Part shown: positions 16,201 to 23,555 of the stretch, piece after piece
Numbering within the stretch: the stretch's first letter is position 1
Layout of the letters: each line of letters begins with the position of its first letter
From: Myxococcota bacterium
GTDB lineage: Bacteria > Myxococcota_A > Bradymonadia > UBA7976 > UBA1532
Direction: 5' to 3'
DNA length: 64,000 bases
NCBI GenBank assembly: GCA_963169045.1
Contig: CAUJDF010000048.1
Span: 37,426 to 101,425, forward strand
Translations under genes and position numbers: made by a program
Notes under the pieces: generated by a model
The model's database searches: none
Told to the model about the DNA's origin: nothing
What the model saw: only the letters and a program-made list of their open reading frames with translations

Positions 16201-18541
16201 CGAAGGACGTGACCCGGCCGTCCTCGTCGCGCCGGAGGGCGACGACGTTGCCGTGCCGGTCGCGCATCTCGGCGAGCCAGGCGACGTCGCGCCCCGGCAC
16301 CTCGCGGAACCGCAAGATCAGCCCGTCGGCGTCGGTGACGTCCCACGTCTCGTCGTCGGCCCGGCAGAACTCGAGGCGCTCGCCGCGCAGGTGCACCCGC
16401 TCGCCGTAGTCGCCGAGCATCGGCAGCTCGATGATGCGCATGTCGGCGGTGTGCAGCGCCCAGAACTGCGTCCGGCCGGCGGCGTCGCGGTCGTGGCGGG
16501 TCAGGAAGGCCTCGATGTTCAGCCGCCAGCCAAAGCCACAGACGCCGCCCAGACCGGCGCCGGCGGCCACCGAGTTGTAGTGGCGCAGCCAGGTGAACGG
16601 CAGCGGTCCCGGCAGCCGCAGGTCGTCACACTCGTCGAAGTGCGTCCCGCTGACCACGTCGATCGGCTCGCCGAGGACGCTGCACCGCGCCCGGCCCGCC
16701 CACCGGCCGATGGCCGCGCGCGCGTTCGCCAGCCGGCTCGGACTGCGGCCCTCCACGTCGTTCGGCCGCCGCTGATTCCTGCCCTTCAACGCCTGGCCGA
16801 TGCCCCACGACGCCGCGCTGTGCACCGCGTTCCAGAACATCTGTTCGAGCATCGCCTTGAGGTCGATGCCGACGAGCACGTTGCTGAAGCCGAGGGCCGC
16901 CGCGTTGGGGATGCACGGGATGTCGCTGCAGCTGTTGCAGAAAGGCATCATCGTCATGCCCTGCGCGGTGTCTCCGACCTGCACGCTCGGGGATGCCACC
17001 GCCACCGAGGCATTGAAGATCGGGAACGGGATCAGCGACTTGAGCGAACGCAGGATCTCGAGCGGCGAAGAGAACTTCGGGGCGCAGCGCTTCAGATAGT
17101 ACAGATAGGTCTGTCCCGGCCCGCCCATGCGCTCGATGCCCTGGCCGGACTCGCCCGCCTTGTTGCCGGAGACCATGCCGCGGACCATCTCGATCGCGGC
17201 CGCGACCGGCGCCATGAACAGGGCCTGGATGGCGGCGGTGATGATGCCGCGGAACATCATCGGCAGGGGCGCCCACGGCGGGGGCGGGATGGGCGGGATG
17301 TGCGCGCCGACCGCCGTCGCGCCCGAGCCGGCCGCCGGCATGAAGTTCACGAGCACCGAGAGCCGCACGTCGAGCAGCAGCGGGCCCATGCCCGTATGCG
17401 GGAAGAGCGGGATCGGCGGGGCCGGCACCGGCGCAGGCAGCGTCGTGTGGTTGTCCATGCCCATCACGACGTCCAGCATCTTGGTCGCCGGCATCGTGAT
17501 GGCACCCGGGTTCAGCAGCAACAGACCGCCGAGCAGGCTGACGAGGCTGGCGTCGTCGATGCTCTGCCCGTCGCCGCCGTCCTTGGCCATCGTGATGTGG
17601 CCGCCCGTCGCGTTCACGAGGCCGGCCATGATCGTCGCCGGGCCGCCGGCCTTCACCAGGATGCCCTTCGCGTCGAGGCTCTGGAGCCCGCCCGTCCAGG
17701 TGAGCGGGCCGGAGGGCGAGCCATCGAGCGTCGTCCGGTACTCGCCGACGTCGATCTTGACGGTGCCGGCCGTGCGCGTGACCGGCCCGGTGAGCGCCAT
17801 GTCGAGCTGCGGCTCGATCGTGGCCTGCACGTCGCCGACGGTGACCGACGTCGATCCCAGGGATGCGATCAGGAACGCCGTGTCGACCTTCAGGTTCGGC
17901 GTGGTGATGCTCAGAGACGAGCCCGCCGTCTGGTCGAAGTTCTGTTGCTGGACCTTCACCGCGCGCGTGCCGGTCACCGAGAGCTCGTGCTTGTTGGTGA
18001 CGGAGACATCCGTCTTCTCGGTGCTGTGCAGGTTGAAGGTCTTGCACTTCATCTTGATCAGGCCCACCGGGGCCGAGATCTGGATGAAGCCGGAGTCGGC
18101 CTTCCAGTGGACGTGCTCTCCGGGCACGTCGAACTTCGTGTGCAAGCGCTGCTTGCCGTCGTGGAAGTCGATGAAGCCGCCGTCGCCGCCGTCGTTGAAC
18201 GTCAGCTGGTGCCCGGCCCGGCTCTGGATCCACTTCGCGTCGTTCTTGCCGTCGGGGTTGCCCGGCCCGGGCGGGGCGTCCTTGCCGTTCCAGAGGACGC
18301 CGATGATCCATGGCTGGTTGGGATCGCCCTGCTCGAACAGGAGCAGGACCTCGTCGCCGATCTCCGGGCGGACGAAGTTGCCGCGCGAGCCGCCGCCCTG
18401 GCCGACCCGCATGCGTGCCCAGTGGCTCGTCACCTCGTCGTCGAGCCAGGGATACCGGACCTTGACGCGCCCGCTCTGCTCCGGGTCGTTCAGGTCGGTC
18501 ACGAGGCCGACGGCGCAGCCCTGCCAGTGCCGGAGGTTCAC
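13211..18541 (-). CDS. Spike-RHS-toxin fusion effector
   Basis: A 1776-residue effector. Residues 1 to about 330 resemble a gp5/VgrG spike: GRVKVRYPWLDDEVTSHWAR, RPEIGDEVLLLFEQGDPNQP and an NPDGKND turn, then a beta-rich needle. Residues about 380-600 contain proline-rich and hydrophobic parts with a Cys-rich FCNSCSDIPCIPN. A DUF6531-type entry follows near 617 (GEPIDVVSGTHF), then many YD repeats forming the RHS shell. The core ends at about 1584-1630 (YNRYRWYEPTWGRYLSPDPL, DPLGL). The last ~147 residues are the toxin, with RTGTQANFETHG and SNVHLDVDP; its activity is not assigned. The GTG start overlaps the DUF2169 stop and has GGGAGG upstream. Export by a type VI-like system is inferred. 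Confidence 0.88.
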   Translation of the reverse strand: MNLRHWQGCAVGLVTDLNDPEQSGRVKVRYPWLDDEVTSHWARMRVGQGGGSRGNFVRPEIGDEVLLLFEQGDPNQPWIIGVLWNGKDAPPGPGNPDGKNDAKWIQSRAGHQLTFNDGGDGGFIDFHDGKQRLHTKFDVPGEHVHWKADSGFIQISAPVGLIKMKCKTFNLHSTEKTDVSVTNKHELSVTGTRAVKVQQQNFDQTAGSSLSITTPNLKVDTAFLIASLGSTSVTVGDVQATIEPQLDMALTGPVTRTAGTVKIDVGEYRTTLDGSPSGPLTWTGGLQSLDAKGILVKAGGPATIMAGLVNATGGHITMAKDGGDGQSIDDASLVSLLGGLLLLNPGAITMPATKMLDVVMGMDNHTTLPAPVPAPPIPLFPHTGMGPLLLDVRLSVLVNFMPAAGSGATAVGAHIPPIPPPPWAPLPMMFRGIITAAIQALFMAPVAAAIEMVRGMVSGNKAGESGQGIERMGGPGQTYLYYLKRCAPKFSSPLEILRSLKSLIPFPIFNASVAVASPSVQVGDTAQGMTMMPFCNSCSDIPCIPNAAALGFSNVLVGIDLKAMLEQMFWNAVHSAASWGIGQALKGRNQRRPNDVEGRSPSRLANARAAIGRWAGRARCSVLGEPIDVVSGTHFDECDDLRLPGPLPFTWLRHYNSVAAGAGLGGVCGFGWRLNIEAFLTRHDRDAAGRTQFWALHTADMRIIELPMLGDYGERVHLRGERLEFCRADDETWDVTDADGLILRFREVPGRDVAWLAEMRDRHGNVVALRRDEDGRVTSFVDSMGRCVRLDYRDDRLTEVWLERRHDRWAPRRLLAYAYDDLGQLVEADGPDGKYRYGYDEEGRVTVKANPTGYRWYWHHDELGRVTCSYGEDLRDYYRFDYQTGARITIAEDHAGARRQYAYDEHALVKNVVDGEGGLTQYVRDADGFVVEETDPAGRKTERRYDEQGRLVEEIQPNGGKSIWTYDARGLLLQHEDPCHAVTRSVYDTRGNAIRVKHPDGGETLRRFDAAGRVVAEALPDGSTHTYVFDEAGDCVEENHDGSVVKCRYDAFGLRVSETTAEGETRYEHDANGRVVARTGPDGRVARWRYDAAGWCVEQTLVDGTVWRFEHDEAGRLVREESPEGRTIRTRIGLNERVEGHRDAAGRGYAYRYDRNGELIAHETDDGVVDRYFVDAAGRELEFAYDDGGWRQYTPGPLVHPLEVVTSDGIRQTFKLDACDRVIEAVEAPARAPRTRSDDRPDPEARRTSLQRAPDGTVLEDIGPYGRVRRRFAAGRRLALYQVDGARLEITRDERGRPVRVVAPGEHVFDLAYGAGGLVRCASAGGATVLRAAGFWAIDDPARRPLLSYDLAFDEMGRTAAETLRGAAAPRACYEHRFRFDRDGRLLESYDESGNRLLSAHRHGAGHRLIEDAQGPVSYDARGRVVARQIDGGTQRLWWDDLDRLREVENPDGTVFRYRYDALQRLVERIEDPVAGPVRWWRFVWDGDRLAAEEGPDGARVHYLHLEGEGYVPWAAWVVEGSGAGRLYLLHSDRRGAIIAATAPDGELAWAGEYTAYGECFADGAGFDQRLRLPGQWSDPATGLYYNRYRWYEPTWGRYLSPDPLGVEGGDHRYAYASGDPIHRTDPLGLQDCGGKRGLLGRGRGGNRRGNNRRATETDGAPPTTGRLPRHLRNKMDRIQNQTAAGGNRGVSGSVSHEEAMRLGEAFVGPGHRPMSNGAGLVSADGRRTFRFPSPKRGVNPRTGEPWSRTGTQANFETHGEDGGRPVSNVHLDVDP

Positions 18542-19734
18542 GGCGCGCCTCCCGTGAGCAGCTCGAGCGGGAAGCCGGTGTCGAGCAGCGGCGCCGGCAG
18601 GGTCGGCTGACCGTCCACCTCGATGCGCGCCACCTCGAGCTTGTCCATGCGCAGGCCCTCGGGCGAGGGCAGCGTGCCGCGCCAGACGAGGTCGAGCGCC
18701 ATCGTGTCGGGCTCGATGAGCACCGTGTCGATCTTGAGCGGGACGAGCGTCATGCCCCGGCCGCAGTCGAAGCGGACGATCGGCCGCGCCACGGGCAGGC
18801 GGAAGCGCAGCTCGCGGTGGATCGGGTGCATGTGGGTGAGGACGACGGTCTCGCCGCCCTGCGGGTGGGGCACCTGCTGGTCGGCCGGAGCCGCGTTCAG
18901 GAACGCCGGCGACATGATCGGCATCGGCATCTGTTCGATGCCCGGCCGCGGGATCTTGCGGAACATCTCCCAGAGCGGGCGCAGCTTGGGATCGACGCCG
19001 GCGTACTTCGCCCGCGGCGTCCACGTGCGGGCGACGACCCCGAACCCGACCGGCTGCGGCGCGGCGTCGCCGTCGACGTCGCCCGGCGCGACGAAGAGCT
19101 CGTCGAGCGTCAGCGGGCGGTCCGGGTGCTCGATGTTCGGCAGCGCGCCGTAGCGCTCCGCCGGCTTCGCGTACTCGGTCTCGCGCGTCCAGAAGCCGGT
19201 GCCGACCGGGTTGGCGGGGAAGAAGATGGGCGACAACGAGTGCCGTGTGTCGACGCCGCCGTAGGCATACTCCCATCGCAGCGGGATGGCGTGGAACGGC
19301 CGCGCCGCCTGCAGCGCGGGCCGACGCATGCCCGGGCGCCACCACGCCGAGCGGTCGCCGATGACGAGGGCCCGCTTCACGTGGCCGGCGAAGTTGAGAG
19401 ACGCGACGCACTGCACCGTCTCGCCGCCGGGCGCGTAGCAGTGGCCGACGACGAAGACGTCGCACTTCGGCTTGGGCGGCGACAGGTCGGACTCGTAGCG
19501 GATGGAGCTCTGCAGCGGCACCTGCTCGTCGTGGAAGACGTCGGCCAGGTGCAGCGCGCGCTGCACCGTCTCGGGCCGGGCGGGCGCGTCGGGCTCGATG
19601 GCATGGCATCGCTTCACGACGAAGTGGAACGCGGCGAGGCCCTCCGAGTCACACTCCGGGAGGAACTGGACCTGGTAGCCGTCGTGGGCGATGTAACGCC
19701 GGCGCAGCTTGGGATCGGGGAGGCGCAGCTGCAT
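18538..19734 (-). CDS. DUF2169-family effector adaptor
   Basis: A 398-residue DUF2169 protein with FVVKRCHAI, PPKPKCDVFVVGHCYAPGG, LRWEYAYGG and NPVGTGF segments typical of the family. DUF2169 genes commonly neighbour type VI effectors and spike or PAAR proteins, and are thought to help load the effector. Here it lies between two spike genes and the spike-RHS-toxin fusion, whose GTG start overlaps its stop, fitting that role. No membrane segment or signal peptide is seen, so it is probably cytoplasmic. Confidence 0.88.
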   Translation of the reverse strand: MQLRLPDPKLRRRYIAHDGYQVQFLPECDSEGLAAFHFVVKRCHAIEPDAPARPETVQRALHLADVFHDEQVPLQSSIRYESDLSPPKPKCDVFVVGHCYAPGGETVQCVASLNFAGHVKRALVIGDRSAWWRPGMRRPALQAARPFHAIPLRWEYAYGGVDTRHSLSPIFFPANPVGTGFWTRETEYAKPAERYGALPNIEHPDRPLTLDELFVAPGDVDGDAAPQPVGFGVVARTWTPRAKYAGVDPKLRPLWEMFRKIPRPGIEQMPMPIMSPAFLNAAPADQQVPHPQGGETVVLTHMHPIHRELRFRLPVARPIVRFDCGRGMTLVPLKIDTVLIEPDTMALDLVWRGTLPSPEGLRMDKLEVARIEVDGQPTLPAPLLDTGFPLELLTGGAP

Positions 19735-19743
19735 GCCAGGACC

Positions 19744-20757
19744 TCACGGGGGGGCGAAGGCGAGCTGCCCGCCCTGAAGGAGGATCAGGCCGCCGAGCGT
19801 GGCGACGACGCTGCCGAGGAGCGAGAAGTCGCCGCCGCCGGCGTCGACGTTGGTCATGCCGGCCATCAGCGTCACCGGCCCGCTGCCGTCGAAGGTGATC
19901 GCCATGTCGGCCTTCAGCGAGGCGCTGCCGATCGACCAGGTGCGGACCTTGGCCTTCTCGAAGACCTCGTCGGCGTCGACGCTCAGGGAGCCCACCGTGT
20001 CGGTGGTGGCGCCGCCGACGGTGATCTTGTCGGCGTCCTGCTGAGTGATGTCGATCTTCGCGGAGCCGCCGCTCACCGTGAAGCTGCTCGAGGAGGTGAG
20101 ATCGACCTTCTTGCTCGTCGAGGTCAGCGAGGTCGAGGCCGTCCACTTCTTGGAGTTGCTGGCCCCTTCGCTGGCGGACTGCTTCACCGTCACCGACTCG
20201 TTGCCGCCGACGGTGCGCTTCGACGCGTCGGTGACCTTGAAGAAGATCTCGCGCGCCTTGAGGTTGATGGCGCCCTGCGGCGCCTCGATGTAGATGTCGC
20301 CGGTCGCCGCGGTGATGCTGACGGTGTTGTTCACGCTGTCCCAACGCACGACGTTGTTGAGCGACGAGTCGTTGAGCTGGATGAACTCCGCGCCGGGCTT
20401 GTCGCCGAACTGCAGCTTGTGCCCGCTGCGCGTCTCGAACACCTTGTGGTCGTTGTGACCGTCGGGATCGCCCGGCTCGGGCGGCACGTCGTTGCCGTTC
20501 CAGGTGCCGCCGATGACGAGGGGCTGGTCGAAGCTGCCGAGCTCGAAGACGACGAGGACCTCGTCGCCGACCTCGGGCATGAAGAACAGACCGCGCTGCT
20601 TGCCGGCGTAGGGCTGAACGAGCCGCGCCCAATGGCTCTCGACCTCGCCGTCGAGCCACGGGAACACCACCTTCACCCGCCCGGCGTTCAGCGGGTCCTT
20701 GTTGCTGGTCACGACGGCGGGGAAGACACCGTCGAGCGCCGTCGCTTCCGGGATCAT
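19744..20757 (-). CDS. gp5/VgrG-like spike protein, copy 2
   Basis: A 337-residue spike protein. The N-terminal OB-fold part has GRVKVVFPWLDGEVESHWAR, MPEVGDEVLVVFELG, WNGNDVPPEPGDPDG and the RSGHKLQF strand. The rest is a Ser/Thr/Val-rich repetitive region expected to form a beta-helical needle, ending in a Gly/Leu-rich tip. The gp27-like N-terminal domain of full VgrG is absent, so it corresponds to gp5 or phage baseplate V alone. It lies 10 bases downstream of a paralogue and 9 bases before the DUF2169 gene, in the effector operon. Confidence 0.82.
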   Translation of the reverse strand: MIPEATALDGVFPAVVTSNKDPLNAGRVKVVFPWLDGEVESHWARLVQPYAGKQRGLFFMPEVGDEVLVVFELGSFDQPLVIGGTWNGNDVPPEPGDPDGHNDHKVFETRSGHKLQFGDKPGAEFIQLNDSSLNNVVRWDSVNNTVSITAATGDIYIEAPQGAINLKAREIFFKVTDASKRTVGGNESVTVKQSASEGASNSKKWTASTSLTSTSKKVDLTSSSSFTVSGGSAKIDITQQDADKITVGGATTDTVGSLSVDADEVFEKAKVRTWSIGSASLKADMAITFDGSGPVTLMAGMTNVDAGGGDFSLLGSVVATLGGLILLQGGQLAFAPP

Positions 20758-20767
20758 GCGCGGCCCC

Positions 20768-21811
20768 TCAACACAGGGTGACGAGGCTGGCGAGGGCCTC
20801 GAGTCCGGTCTTGGCTTCCATGCGCACCAGCCCGCCGAGACACGCGACGACGGGCGCGGTGACCATCACGTCGGGCGCGCCGAGCTTCTGGGAGCCGCCC
20901 ATCACCGTGATCGGCCCGTTCGCGACGAAGGCGATGGTGTCGGTCGCGGTGACCGTCAGGGAGGCGACGGTGGCGGTCTCGGGCCCGGAGTCACGGTGGA
21001 CGACCGTGGAGCTCACCTTGCGGCTGCCGGCGTTGGTGAGCGTCAGGTTGCTGCTGACCGCGACGCTCGCCTTGTCGGTGGTGACGGTGGAGCTGCTGGC
21101 GCTCACCGTGCCCGAGCTCGTCTTGACGTTCCAGTTCTGCTTGACGTCGAGCGTATCGGCGCCGGTGATGGTCTCGACCCGGTCGGTGCAGCTCTCGCTC
21201 AGCGTCGTGTCGATCTTCCAGGTGCTGTCGGTGGAGACCTCGACGTCGAGTGTCTTGCACTGGACGGCGATCGACTCCGCCGGCGCCTCGAACGTGATGT
21301 CGCCGGGATCGGCGGACAGCGTGATGCGATCGGCGGCGACGTCGATGACCAGCTTCCGCTTGCCGGGGCCATCGATGATCGTGATGCGTTCGGCGCCGCT
21401 CTTGTCTTCGAAGACGACCTGGTGGCTCGACCGCGTCCGGAAGATCTTGGTGTCGTTCTCGCCGTCGGGGTTGCCCGGCGGCGGCACGATGTCGCTGCCG
21501 TTCCACAGGCCGCCGAGCACGTACGGATGGTTGGGATCGCGCCGGTCGAAGACGACACAGACCTCGTCGCCGACCTCGGGGAGGATGAACGAGCCGCGCC
21601 CGCCGCCGGCATAGATCTGCGCGATGCGCGCCCAATGGCTCTCGACGCTGTCGTGCAGCCACGGGAAGCGGACCTTCACGCGACCCATGCCTTCAGGGTC
21701 CTGGTTGTTCGTGACGATGCCGATCACGGCGCCGCTGGGCGCCTGGCGGTGATCGGGCGGCGTCCGCTTGCGGAGGGACTCGAACAAGTGCTCGTCGCCC
21801 GGAGCCGCCAT
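20768..21811 (-). CDS. gp5/VgrG-like spike protein, copy 1
   Basis: A 347-residue paralogue of the next gene and of the RHS fusion's N-terminus. It has GRVKVRFPWLHDSVESHWAR, LPEVGDEVCVVFDRRDPNHP, LGGLWNGSDIVPPPGNPDG and RSSHQVVFEDKSG, followed by a long Ser/Thr/Val-rich needle region. An N-terminal extension of about 25 residues (EHLFESLRKRTPPDHR) distinguishes it. As with copy 2, no gp27 domain is present. It lies 4 bases after the coiled-coil gene that heads the operon. Confidence 0.82.
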   Translation of the reverse strand: MAAPGDEHLFESLRKRTPPDHRQAPSGAVIGIVTNNQDPEGMGRVKVRFPWLHDSVESHWARIAQIYAGGGRGSFILPEVGDEVCVVFDRRDPNHPYVLGGLWNGSDIVPPPGNPDGENDTKIFRTRSSHQVVFEDKSGAERITIIDGPGKRKLVIDVAADRITLSADPGDITFEAPAESIAVQCKTLDVEVSTDSTWKIDTTLSESCTDRVETITGADTLDVKQNWNVKTSSGTVSASSSTVTTDKASVAVSSNLTLTNAGSRKVSSTVVHRDSGPETATVASLTVTATDTIAFVANGPITVMGGSQKLGAPDVMVTAPVVACLGGLVRMEAKTGLEALASLVTLC

Positions 21812-21815
21812 CTCA

Positions 21816-22478
21816 TCACTCCAGTACGAGGATGGGTGAACGCGCCAGGGCGCCCTGGTGGCGCACCTCGAAGAAGATCTCGGGGTGAGGCAGGTCGGAC
21901 GGAATGCGCCACGTGGTCGTCACGAAGTCTCCGTCACAGGGCGCCTCGAGCGTCGCGAGCACCTGCGCGTCGACGAGCGACCGCACGTCGATGGCGACCA
22001 CGGTGCCCGGATCGATGCCGTCGGCGTGCGCGCGCAGCGTCACCGACTCGCCGCGCGCCGACACGTCGGGGACCCAGCGCGCGCGTACCAGGGCCACCGT
22101 GTCTTCGGGGACGGGCAGGCCGCGCCGCGCGGGCGACGGGCGGTGCGGCGTGGCAGGCGCCGCCGGCGTCGCCGCCTGCGCCTCGCGACGGCGCTCGAGC
22201 CGCTCGACGCGGTGCTTCAGCTCGCCGACGTCCTCGGGCGTGGGGCCGAGCTGTAGCTCGCGCGGCCGCCCCTGGGCCTTGCGGAGCTCTTCGAGCGCGG
22301 CCTCGAGCGTGACGAGGCGCCGCTCGAGGAGGCCGGACTTGCGGCGAAGGAGCTCGAGCTCGGCGAGCACCTGCGGCGCCGTCACCGACTGGCTGTCGAG
22401 GATCAACTCGCCCGGCTCCTGCGGCGTCGACCCGGGCGGCGGCGTGCCTGAGGAACCCGGCGGACCACTCTGTGCCAT
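21816..22478 (-). CDS. Coiled-coil plus beta-sandwich protein heading the spike operon
   Basis: A 220-residue protein of unrecognised family. A proline-rich leader is followed by a strongly heptad-like coiled coil (about residues 33-100: LAELELLRRKSGLLERRLVT and onward). A C-terminal beta-rich region of about 95 residues (ALVRARWVPDVSARGESVTL, EIFFEVRHQGALARSPILVL) has an Ig-like look. It is the first gene of the effector operon and may be a structural or loading partner of the spikes; that is inference from position. Confidence 0.65.
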   Translation of the reverse strand: MAQSGPPGSSGTPPPGSTPQEPGELILDSQSVTAPQVLAELELLRRKSGLLERRLVTLEAALEELRKAQGRPRELQLGPTPEDVGELKHRVERLERRREAQAATPAAPATPHRPSPARRGLPVPEDTVALVRARWVPDVSARGESVTLRAHADGIDPGTVVAIDVRSLVDAQVLATLEAPCDGDFVTTTWRIPSDLPHPEIFFEVRHQGALARSPILVLE

Positions 22479-22549
22479 GACACGATCCCCACGCGTGTAG
22501 CGAGGCGACCATAGCCCCCCGGTGGAGACGCGTCAATGCGCCAGGCAGT

Positions 22550-22569
22550 GACTCGTCGATCGATGAGTC
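22550..22569. promoter_or_regulatory. 20-bp palindrome upstream of spike operon
   Basis: GACTCGTCGATCGATGAGTC is a 20-bp inverted repeat with one mismatched pair and the perfect core TCGATCGA. It lies 72 bases upstream of the first gene of the spike/RHS operon and 69 bases past the stop of the PRPP synthetase-like gene, both on the minus strand. It could be an operator for the effector operon or part of the terminator of the preceding gene. Confidence 0.35.
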
Positions 22570-22637
22570 CCTCCCGGGATGTGTCTCGAAGCGCGGACGT
22601 CACTGGGTGGCGGGACGGTCTGTGGCGGGGCGCCTGC

Positions 22638-23555
22638 TCAGCGCAGGCCGAGCAGGTCCCCGAGCGGGCGGCCGGCGTGCAGGCGATCGATGGCCTCGGC
22701 GAGCAGCGGCGCGATGGGCACGACGTCGATGGGGAACGGCGACGTCGTCGGCAACGGCACGGTGTCGGTGGTCACGAGGCGCGCGATCGGCGCCGCGGCG
22801 AGGCGCACGGCGGCGTCGGCGACGAGCAGCGCGTGGGACGCGGCGACGACCGGCGCGGCCGCGGCGCCGCGGGCGCGCAGCGCTTCGGCGGCGGCGACGA
22901 TGGTGCTGCCGCTCACGATCATGTCGTCGACGAGGAGCGGGCGCCGGCCCGCCACTTCGCCGATCACATCGTCGACGGCGACCGCCTCGCCGCTGATCCG
23001 CTTCTTGTGGACGACCGCCGTCGGCAGGCCCAGGGCGTCCGCGTAGCGGTGCGCGAGCTTCAGCGCGCCGAGGTCGGGCGCGACCACCACCGCGTCGCCG
23101 CCCGCGTACGCCCGCAGCGCCTCCGTCAGTCGCGGCACGGCGCTGAGCGGGTCCAGCGGCGCGTCGTGGAAGCCTTCGATCGAGCCGCCGTGCGGATCCA
23201 CCGCGAGCACGCGCGCGAAGCGGCCCGTCGCGAGCATGTCGGCCACGACGCGCGCCCCGAGGGCCGCGCCGGGACGCGTCCGGCGGTCCTGGCGCGCCGA
23301 GCCGCAATAGGGCAGCACCGCCGTGACGCGCGCCGCGCCCGTGCGCCGGCACGCGTCGGCCAGCAGCAGCAGCTCGAGGACGTGCTGCCCCACCGGGGCC
23401 GGCGTGGGCTGCACGAGGAACACGTCGGCGCCCGTGACGTCCTCGCCCCGCAGCACGTGGCACTCGCCATCGCTGTAATAGCCGACGCCCACGCTGCCGC
23501 CGAGGGCCGCCACGAGGGCCGGATGCGACGTCCCCCCGAGCACGATCGAACGCAT
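22638..23555 (-). CDS. Divergent ribose-phosphate pyrophosphokinase (PRPP synthetase)
   Basis: A 305-residue PRPP synthetase-family protein, slightly shorter than the usual ~315. Family landmarks are YYSDGECHV, DVFLVQPTPAPVGQHVLELL, VLPYCGSARQDRRTRPG, VDPHGGSIEGF and the PRPP-binding loop LLVDDMIVSGSTI. Differences from the housekeeping enzyme include DPHGGSIEGF for DLHAGQIQGF and an HKKR segment for the usual KRR. The start at 23555 overlaps the upstream stop (TGATG) and has GGAG six bases before it. It may be a paralogue with a special role rather than the main Prs. Confidence 0.85.
   Translation of the reverse strand: MRSIVLGGTSHPALVAALGGSVGVGYYSDGECHVLRGEDVTGADVFLVQPTPAPVGQHVLELLLLADACRRTGAARVTAVLPYCGSARQDRRTRPGAALGARVVADMLATGRFARVLAVDPHGGSIEGFHDAPLDPLSAVPRLTEALRAYAGGDAVVVAPDLGALKLAHRYADALGLPTAVVHKKRISGEAVAVDDVIGEVAGRRPLLVDDMIVSGSTIVAAAEALRARGAAAAPVVAASHALLVADAAVRLAAAPIARLVTTDTVPLPTTSPFPIDVVPIAPLLAEAIDRLHAGRPLGDLLGLR

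Noticed and set aside
13136..18610. A very long plus-strand open frame of 1824 codons opposite the RHS gene
   Set aside because: It is antisense to clear YD-repeat coding sequence, has an Arg/Val/Ala-rich composition with no domain, and is explained by high-GC codon usage.
12846..22478. Extracellular contractile injection system cluster
   Set aside because: No sheath, tube, baseplate wedge, AAA+ ATPase or DUF4157 protein is present; only spikes, an adaptor and an effector are seen.
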